From the IMG/VR virus record IMGVR_UViG_3300025120_000701, positions 1-20,987 of that record: a stretch of 20,987 nucleotides of DNA. One strand, written 5' to 3'. The notes beneath the pieces are model-generated. The model had not been told where the DNA came from, did not search any database, and worked only from the letters and a program-made list of their open reading frames with translations. Position numbers and translations under genes: made by a program. Position 1 is the stretch's first letter; the number at the start of each line of letters is the position of its first letter. The DNA is from a virus. Below, piece after piece: positions 12,573 through 19,900 of the stretch.

Positions 12573-15200
12573 TTATGAATCAAATGTTGCTCCAGTTGGT
12601 AGTACATTGAAATCTAAGATTATAAATTCAGCTGTTTTAGTTGGTTGTAAAAATATTTGGCCAACTAATTGATTTCTATCAATTTCAGCTGCTGTGTTAT
12701 TATTTTCATCCATTTGTACTCTAAAGGCAAATAATCCTTGTCTTTGTTGTACTGACTCTAAATATGGATTTACTATATTTAAGAATCTATTTCTAGTAGC
12801 TTGTGTATTTTGTTCAAATACTAAGAATTTAGAAGAACTTCCAATAAATTTCTTAAGAGCAATTAATAATCTACGAACATTAATTCTATCTAATGCTGAA
12901 GCTTTTTCTTGAAGTGTTTTTTGTCCCCAAATACAAACTCCAGTTGCTGGGAATGTTGCAATTGGGTTAATTTTAGCATCGTATAATGTGTCTCTTTCAG
13001 CTTGATTTAATCTTGTTTTAGCTTCTAATACATTTCCTAATACACCTCTATTTAAACCTGCTGGTGCAAACCATTCTGCAGCAATTGCGTCTGAAGCTGC
13101 TATAGCTCCTGGTACTATTACTGATGGTGGTACTAATACTGGTTTATTTATTGAAGTGTCTAACACTTTAACCCATGGGTAATAAACTGCTGCGTAGTTA
13201 GTGTCTAAACCACTTACTTCGTTTACTGCTGAATTTACTGAAGTATTATATTGAGCTAAATCCATTACATAAAATGCATCTCCTCTTTCTTCTACCATAT
13301 CAATTGCAGCATTTGTTACTGCTGAGTGTCTTTGTTTAAGTACACCTGGTAATGCTAACATGTTAATATCGTATTCATCTTGATTTGAAAGTATAGTTAG
13401 TGCTTTTTTATAAGCTGTTGTTCCAACTCCAGTTGATGTACTTAAATCAAAGCCATATAGATTAGTTCCTGCTGTATAAGCGGATGCTAGTGTACTTTCA
13501 TTTCCTATAAATTTAACTCTATGAGTTGGTATACCATCTGTTCCACCCTGGAATGGTACTGAGAATTTAAGTTGGTTAGCTGTTGGTCCATTTACTCCTG
13601 TTGGGTCTAATGAAGCACTTAAACTGCCTGCAAATGCACTTGAATTTGCGTGGCCATTAAAGTTTTCAACATTAAATGCTCCTGCTACGTTATTTTCTAT
13701 TGTATTTGGTAATGGTTTTACAAAGTTTTTATTATCGTATGATTTATCTTCAAATTTCCATCCTAAATATCCTCTTGAATTAAAGTCTGTACCTGTAGAT
13801 GCTGTTTTTTGTACTCCTTCGTAAGATGCTGAAGGAAATACTACTGTATAAGCACTTGCATTATTATTTATTATACCACTACCACTAAATACTGTTGTAG
13901 CTATAGGATTAGTTAATACAGCAAATCCTTTAGGTGATAATTTAGGTGATGTAGCTTTAGCATCTACTGCTGTGTCTACTTCTACTCTAACATATTCTGA
14001 AATATTAGGATAATTTCCAAGTAATTCTACTTTTCCTAATGTTTCATTATATTGTGGGAATCTATCTCCTATTACTCTTGAAATATAATTTGGAGAATCT
14101 GGATCTAAATTACAATTATTGTATTGTTCTAATATTAATGGAGTTTTATCTGTATCATTATATCTTCTTAAAATTACAGAGAAAATAGAATATTGTGGAA
14201 CACCATCTATATCTGCTGGTTCTCTTAAATTAGCAATAGAAATTTTAAATTTAGTATTCATTTCTCTACCATGAGATATTGTATGAATTTTAAATAAATT
14301 TTTACTACCTAATGCTTTACCTGATTGGATAAATGGTGTTGAAGCGTATGAATATTTTTCAGTTGTACCTGTTAACCCACTATATGTTAAAGTAGTTCCT
14401 TGGGTTACTAATTGAATAACTACCCCATCAAATAATGAACTTGATGGAGATGTTAAAGTTGTTGATATACCATGATTAGTAAATTGTGTTCCTGCTGTAT
14501 CTGCTAATAATGTAGTTATTTTATCTTTAAATTCTAATTCAGCATATCCTGGTATACCATTATATGCATCAACTGCTGTTTTACTATTATCTGGTGTATC
14601 ACCTAATAATTTAACCCAATATTTATTACTTGTTGGGGTAAGTGAAGCATCAAAAGTAGTAGAAAAAGACGTTGCTGAACCTGATAATTTTATTTGTAAT
14701 GTACCTGCTATTGATGCAGATGTAATGTAAGATGAACCAGTAATAGTACCTAAACTACCAGAACTACCCATATTTAATGGATCAGATGCATTAGTTAAAA
14801 CTGAATCTTTTAGATCTGGTAAAGCGTCTGTGTCTTTAGATGGAAAAATTGCACCTAAAAATAATCCTTTACTTGAACCTGAAGGGAAAGCAGCTAATGC
14901 TACTACTTCATTAGTACTTGTTGTGTAAGTAGCTCCTCCACCACCTAATACTCTAGTTACAGTAACTGATCCTGCACTTCTTAAGTATTCTCTAACTGTT
15001 TGTGGAACGAATGTTTCAGAGCTTAAAGTTCCAAATTTTCTTTCGTATTCTGCGAAACTTTTTACTACTGTTGGTACAAAAGCTGGTCCTTCTACTGTAG
15101 GTCCAACAATTGCAGCGCCTATTGCGCCAATTCCTGCTGGTAAAAATGAAAGGTCGTTTTCTCTTGTAAAAACACCTGGTGAAATAATTTGTTCTGCCAT
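12573..15200 (-). CDS. 18: Contractile tail sheath protein
   Basis: An 875-aa protein with sheath hallmarks: an N-terminus ISPGVFTRENDLSFLPAGIG and FVPTVVKSFAEYERKFG; a middle segment FSVILRRYNDTDKTPLILEQ followed by NLDPDSPNYISRVIGDRFPQ; the core LDTSINKPVLVPPSVIVPGA and AEWFAPAGLNRG; and a C-terminal domain FRVQMDENNNTAAEIDRNQL followed by AEFIILDFNVLPTGA. Gp18-like sheaths surround the tube and contract on infection. It is about 215 residues longer than T4 gp18 (659 aa). Much of the excess is probably the Ser/Thr/Gly-rich region at about 95-330, likely surface-exposed domains. The tube gene follows. The start has an A-rich leader and no Shine-Dalgarno sequence. Confidence 0.93.
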   Translation of the reverse strand: MAEQIISPGVFTRENDLSFLPAGIGAIGAAIVGPTVEGPAFVPTVVKSFAEYERKFGTLSSETFVPQTVREYLRSAGSVTVTRVLGGGGATYTTSTNEVVALAAFPSGSSKGLFLGAIFPSKDTDALPDLKDSVLTNASDPLNMGSSGSLGTITGSSYITSASIAGTLQIKLSGSATSFSTTFDASLTPTSNKYWVKLLGDTPDNSKTAVDAYNGIPGYAELEFKDKITTLLADTAGTQFTNHGISTTLTSPSSSLFDGVVIQLVTQGTTLTYSGLTGTTEKYSYASTPFIQSGKALGSKNLFKIHTISHGREMNTKFKISIANLREPADIDGVPQYSIFSVILRRYNDTDKTPLILEQYNNCNLDPDSPNYISRVIGDRFPQYNETLGKVELLGNYPNISEYVRVEVDTAVDAKATSPKLSPKGFAVLTNPIATTVFSGSGIINNNASAYTVVFPSASYEGVQKTASTGTDFNSRGYLGWKFEDKSYDNKNFVKPLPNTIENNVAGAFNVENFNGHANSSAFAGSLSASLDPTGVNGPTANQLKFSVPFQGGTDGIPTHRVKFIGNESTLASAYTAGTNLYGFDLSTSTGVGTTAYKKALTILSNQDEYDINMLALPGVLKQRHSAVTNAAIDMVEERGDAFYVMDLAQYNTSVNSAVNEVSGLDTNYAAVYYPWVKVLDTSINKPVLVPPSVIVPGAIAASDAIAAEWFAPAGLNRGVLGNVLEAKTRLNQAERDTLYDAKINPIATFPATGVCIWGQKTLQEKASALDRINVRRLLIALKKFIGSSSKFLVFEQNTQATRNRFLNIVNPYLESVQQRQGLFAFRVQMDENNNTAAEIDRNQLVGQIFLQPTKTAEFIILDFNVLPTGATFDS

Positions 15201-15331
15201 TTTATATTTTTTTATAAAGTTATATCCTTGATTGGTTCTCGTATAAATATGAAAAGAAAACGCAAACCACGACCAAGTAATCGATTAAAGTGTAATTTAA
15301 TCAATAATAAATATAATTGGCTTTTTAAAAA
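15201..15331. other. 131-base intergenic region upstream of the sheath gene
   Basis: The longest gap in the window. It holds an inverted repeat, GATTAAA/TTTAATC with a 6-base loop (15283-15302), without a T tract. In gene direction it also has CATATTTATACGAGAA (around 15242-15249, 42 bases before the sheath ATG) with a TTG 22 bases upstream of it, a possible Bacteroidota-type promoter for the highly expressed sheath and tube genes. No minus-strand gene or terminator is evident. Confidence 0.35.
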
Positions 15332-15622
15332 CTACCCTGCTGGTGTAAATGTACCTGTTTCTATATCTAAAGAACCTCTACCGTACTTGTCTGATAATGA
15401 TTTAGCTAATTCTTGTTCTTCAGTTTCGATTTTTTTAATTTCAGCTTTTATTAAGTCTTCTTGCTCATTTAATTTAATTTTGGATAAATGAACTCTACCT
15501 AATTGTGAAAGTATTTGGTCTAATCTAGTTTGAAAACCTTTTAAATTATCTAACTCTTTTTGAGTAAATTTTTGTGGTTCGTTTTTAATTTCTTCTGGTG
15601 ATGGTATTTTTTCTGTTGCCAT
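15332..15622 (-). CDS. Small coiled-coil protein, possible assembly factor
   Basis: A 96-aa, strongly charged protein. Residues 22-77 are predominantly helix-forming and coiled-coil-like, with regularly spaced Leu/Ile (LKGFQTRLDQILSQLGRVHL, then LIKAEIKKIETEEQELAKSL). The C-terminus is a short non-helical GSLDIETGTFTPAG tail. It has no signal peptide or membrane segment. It lies between the fibre/virion module and the sheath gene, and shares its upstream 22-base palindromic element with the tail-assembly chaperone gene, which hints at joint regulation and perhaps an assembly role. I do not recognise a named family. The start ATG follows TTTAAGTT, with no Shine-Dalgarno sequence. Confidence 0.65.
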   Translation of the reverse strand: MATEKIPSPEEIKNEPQKFTQKELDNLKGFQTRLDQILSQLGRVHLSKIKLNEQEDLIKAEIKKIETEEQELAKSLSDKYGRGSLDIETGTFTPAG

Positions 15623-15659
15623 AACTTAAATGTTTAAATTTATTTTTAGTATTTATTAA

Positions 15660-15681
15660 TCGGATATACATATATGTAAAA
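15660..15681 (-). promoter_or_regulatory. Shared palindromic intergenic element, copy 2
   Basis: Identical over 22 bases to 11969-11990, with the palindrome TACATATATGTA and trailing TATCCGA in gene direction. Here it lies 11 bases after the stop of the 230-aa virion gene and 37 bases before the ATG of the 96-aa coiled-coil gene, followed by TTAATAAATACTA. It is a likely promoter or operator. Confidence 0.5.
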
Positions 15682-15692
15682 AATAGAAACCG

Positions 15693-16385
15693 TTAATCTA
15701 CTGTATTTATTTTTTCTATGTTTGCTGTTGCTACTGTATTTACTTTAGCTATATTAGCTGCTGCTACTCCTAATACTTTATGTGTATATCCTGAGGCTGC
15801 TGCTGTAAATGTTAATTGAATTGTACCACTAAAATTAATACCATTAGTAACGTCTCCATCTTCTTCAAGACCAGTATCATTATAATCAAGTGATGTAATT
15901 AAAGCTACTTTGGTAACACTTTGGGCGTTAGCAAATGATGCAAATGCAGCATTTAAAGTTATATTATTATTTCCACTTACACCTGTTGACCAAGCGTCTC
16001 CCGTAGCTGAATTAGAATATAAATTTGCTGCCCCAAAACCTAAATTATTAAAATCATTACCTTCAAGTGCATTATCTTCTCCATTAAATGCAGTTGATTT
16101 CATAACAAAAACATTGTCAGTATCTAATCCACTTGCGGTGTATGTTGGTACGTTTAATACAAAATTTGAAGCTCCACTAATACCAGAAGTGTCAAATCGA
16201 AAAAATGCTCTTATGTATCTAAAAGTTCCACTTCCTCTACCTGAAGATTGAAAATATTGCATTGCGCTTTGATCTCCTGAAGGAGCATTTGTTGCTATAC
16301 CTGTAGTTGCATCTCTTGCTGCTGGTTGATTAGCTCCTGTATTACCTGTTATAAAACCTACATGTGACGCTGCTTGAGTTGCCAT
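15693..16385 (-). CDS. Beta-rich virion protein with DNRLRE-like segment and KVN-repeat tail
   Basis: A 230-aa protein rich in Ala, Gly, Asn, Ser and Thr. The segment FRYIRAFFRFDTSGISGASN (55-74), followed by alternating strands, resembles DNRLRE/carbohydrate-binding-type beta-sandwich domains found in surface proteins. The last 28 residues form a degenerate repeat, VLGVAAANIAK / VNTVATANIEK / INTVD, like the short C-terminal KVNGV repeats I know from other phage structural proteins. The gene follows the methyltransferase with no gap (TAG then ATG), and the methyltransferase overlaps the fibre, so all three are probably translated together. A role as a fibre-associated or particle-surface protein is inferred. 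Carbohydrate binding is possible but not shown. Confidence 0.65.
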   Translation of the reverse strand: MATQAASHVGFITGNTGANQPAARDATTGIATNAPSGDQSAMQYFQSSGRGSGTFRYIRAFFRFDTSGISGASNFVLNVPTYTASGLDTDNVFVMKSTAFNGEDNALEGNDFNNLGFGAANLYSNSATGDAWSTGVSGNNNITLNAAFASFANAQSVTKVALITSLDYNDTGLEEDGDVTNGINFSGTIQLTFTAAASGYTHKVLGVAAANIAKVNTVATANIEKINTVD

Positions 16386-16952
16386 CTAAAACTGTTTTTT
16401 TGGTAAATAATAAGTTGTACTATTAAAATAACTGTTTGTTGGTGGATCAATAATTACAGCTTGATAAGTTACATTAGGTATACTGTAAAAATTAGTTTCA
16501 TCAGTATTATTATTCCACCAAGTTACTTTAGTGTTTGATTTTGTTAAAGCACTTAAAGATGAACTAAAATTTTTCATGTTTTGATCACCAAAAGTATCAT
16601 AAAATATACCATCGTATGTTAATAGTGAATCTTTGACATCATACCAACTACCTGTTATAATAGTTACATTAGATTTATTTGAAGCCCATGCTTGAGCTTT
16701 AGATACTATGTTGGGATGGTTTTCTATTATGGTGTGTGTTGAAATTGAATGAGAATGCATATAACCTGCTGATATTCCCATTCCAAATCCTATTTCTAAA
16801 ATATCTCCTCCGTTTTCACACACGTAAGCTGCTGAAGCTGACATTAAAGGATCTTCCCAATCCATCATAACTTCAAAGTCTCCTCCAAAAGATGTGTCTG
16901 TGTAGTATATCTTATCTGATTTGAATGTTAATGTTTTGTTTGTGTAACTCAT
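16386..16952 (-). CDS. SAM-dependent methyltransferase resembling guanidinoacetate/arginine N-methyltransferases
   Basis: A 188-aa class I methyltransferase. Its motifs match guanidinoacetate N-methyltransferase (GAMT) and the related Rmt2 group one by one. VMMDWEDPLM (28-37) matches VMERWETPYM; ILEIGFGMGIS (51-61) matches VLEVGFGMAIA, the SAM-binding loop; HTIIENHPNI (73-82) matches HWIIECNDGV, with the ribose-binding acidic residue at Glu77; GSWYDV (101-106) matches GLWEDV; DGIFYDTF (114-121) matches DGILYDTY. The C-terminal DPPTNSYFNSTTYYLP aligns with VPPADCRYYAFP. Glu33 and Asp119 correspond to the GAMT residues that hold the guanidino group, so a guanidino substrate (arginine side chain or small molecule) is plausible. 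It is shorter than GAMT (236 aa), mainly in the middle. The ATG overlaps the fibre stop (TAATG), and the next gene begins directly after its TAG. Confidence 0.82.
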   Translation of the reverse strand: MSYTNKTLTFKSDKIYYTDTSFGGDFEVMMDWEDPLMSASAAYVCENGGDILEIGFGMGISAGYMHSHSISTHTIIENHPNIVSKAQAWASNKSNVTIITGSWYDVKDSLLTYDGIFYDTFGDQNMKNFSSSLSALTKSNTKVTWWNNNTDETNFYSIPNVTYQAVIIDPPTNSYFNSTTYYLPKKQF

Positions 16953-19900
16953 TATGCTGTAACTTCTACAAACGTACCAGATGGATTAAACCAAATTTGA
17001 CCAGAACTAGCGTTTAAACAATAACCAATAACCCTTACTATATCACCACTACCTGCTGGAGCACCACTTGTAGCAGCTCCATAAGCACTACTTACTTGTT
17101 GTTCATCTAAAAATAAAACATCACCAACAGCACCTGGATCATGATCTAATGTTACCATACCTCTAAGTAACATACCATGAGTATTTGAAGTAGTTCCTAA
17201 AGCAACAGCTAACAAGCCATCACTAGTAGCTGCAGAATTTGGATTTGCTAATTCCCAAGTTCCACTTGAATTATAATGATATATTCTACCTTTAGTCATA
17301 CTAGTTGCACTACCAAAAAATACTACATCACCACCATTATAATCACCATCATTACCCGTACTAATGGCCATTTTTCTTGTATTGATAGTAGTTACTGTAG
17401 TACCAGCAGCTGTAAAAGCAACATTTATGTTTACTGTACCATCATCAGCAAATTCAATAGCATTATTTGTAGTAGTAGAACCTATTGTACCATCATCGGC
17501 AACAGCTATATTACCTGTTGTAGTTACTAGTGGTGTATTTAAATTTACTGCTACATCAGCAGTTAAATTAACATTATTATCACCATCTATTGTTATATTG
17601 TGATCTGTACCTGTAATAAATTGGTCAGTAGTTGATTCATTATCAAAAATTATTTTATTTCCTTCAGGTATAAAGACATTATTAAAATAACCATCTCCAC
17701 TTGCGCTTATATTACCTGAGGCTGTTATGTTAGTTACACTTACATCACCTGCGACAAAAGTCCCACCTGAAAACGTAAGTGTATCAGTTGAATGTGTTAA
17801 TAGAATGTCAGACTGATTAAAATTAATAACTGCACCTGTTCTTAAAAATAGATCAGACCATAAATGATTTGTATCACCTAATGCAGCTCCATCAGTAGTT
17901 GTGGGTCTAAATACATTTTCAGCGAATTCATATTCTGCAACGTTATTAACTTTAACTGTAACTTGATTATCTGTGCTAAAATCTATAAGATTATCTGTAT
18001 CTCTACCAAACTTTTGGCCAAATATATTTCCACTTGAACTTATATTACCTGAGGCTGTTATATGTGTTGAAATAGGAAAATTAAATTTAATTTCACCTCC
18101 TAATTGGATTTCTGCGTTAGCTCCTACTCTAGTAAAATTACTTGAATCATAACCAAATACAGTAACTACAGTACCATTAGTTAGTCGTTGTTTAATAAAT
18201 TTATTATTTTGTAAAAATATATCACCACTTGCACTTATATCACCTATCACATGTAATTCTGAATCAGGTGTAGCAGTTCCTATACCAACGTTACCACCAT
18301 CTAAAATGGTAAATACTTCTGTACCACCATCATGAATATTTACTAAATCTCCAGTTCCATCACCTCTTACATCTAAAACGGTACCAGTTGAAGAACCATG
18401 ATCACTTCTTATTGATACTACAGAATTAGTAGAAGTCCCTGTATGATTAGCGTTAGTATAAAAATATGCTGTAGCTTTATCTGTTAAATCTGAACTATCT
18501 ATTTGGAATTTTCTTGTAGGTGCAGTAACATTTATACCAACGTTACCGTTTGCAAGTATTCTCATTTTTTCTGCTGATGTACCTGAATTATCAGTAAAGA
18601 AAGAAATATAACCATTAGTATTTCCACTAGTTGTTCCACCTTGAATCATGGCGGCAGAACCAACATTATTTGCAAAGTTAACAGTACCTATTACATCTGT
18701 GCTATTATTATTATCATGAGTTAGTCTCATTACTGCACCACCTGCATTAGACCCATCACTTTTTAATTCTAATAAGTCGTTAGGACTAGTAGTTCCTATA
18801 CCTACATTAGGCCCTGCAATTCGCATTTTTTCTGATACTGTACCATTAGAATCACCTGCGGTATTAGTATGAAAAGCTAAATATGTTTCTGTTGTAGTAC
18901 TAGGATCAGTATATTTGCTTCTTAGAAATGCTGTTTCAAATGCATTAGTAAATCCTAATTCAGATACAGAGGTAGTACTAACACCTCCTTTTATAGTAAT
19001 ATCGTCAGATTTTATTGTTCCACTTGCACTTATATTACCTGTTACTTGTAGAGCTTCTGTTGGTGCAACTGTTCCTATACCAACGTTACCGTCGTGATCT
19101 ATTCTTATAGCTTCATCTAATGTTTCATCATTTTGAGTAACAAAAAATCCTAAACCAGTACTTGAATCAGCGTCACTTGCAATTTCTCTAATAGCAGCAA
19201 TACTTGCTCCAACTAAACTATCCCCAGGTGTTGTTGATGCATTACCTGCTATTCTAAATTTAATACCAACACCTTCTCCACCTAATTGGTTAATTGAGTT
19301 TCCATCATCTTTTGAGGATATGACATGCGGATAATCTATAGTGGATTGTGCTGATAATTGCGTACTAATTTCTAGTTCTGAAAATGAACCTGATAAGCCT
19401 ATTATATCTCCACTTGCACTTATATTACCTGTTACTTGTAGAGCTTCTGTTGGTGTAGTTGTTCCTATACCTACTTTTCCGTTTTCACCAATACGCATTA
19501 ATTCAGTACCATCATCACCAGTACCATTTGCTCTAAATCTATAACTAGAAGTTCCACTACTAGCGTCTGAGTCAATTTGAAAAATCATTGAATCACCAGA
19601 TATTAACCTACCTCCAGTTACACCTGTTTCACCTATTTTTATAGTACTATGAACTTCAAGTGTTTGACTAGGACTAGCTGTTCCTATACCAACATTACCA
19701 TTTGAACCAGTGATAAAAATATCGTTAGAAGTACCATCTCTTCCAACTCTAATTGATCTTGTTGATGTATTTGAACCAAAAGTAGAAACACCACTCGAAT
19801 CAATCATTTGTGCAGTTGCAGCTTGTACTCTACCAGTAGCATTTATATTACCAGATACATCTAATTTTTGAGAAGGTGTAGTTGTTCCTATACCAACATT

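Noticed and set aside
15283-15302. Inverted repeat GATTAAA/TTTAATC as a terminator after the 96-aa gene.
   Set aside because: The stem is AT-only apart from one pair and no T tract follows in the gene direction.
15249-15491. A plus-strand frame starting MKRKRKPRPSNR, directly after TATAAATA, 80 codons long.
   Set aside because: It runs antisense through most of the 96-aa coiled-coil gene, has no ribosome-binding context, and every other gene is on the minus strand. The basic start is curious but most likely chance in A-rich sequence.
15910-16251. A 113-codon plus-strand open frame opposite the 230-aa virion gene.
   Set aside because: Shadow of the coding strand with no independent support.
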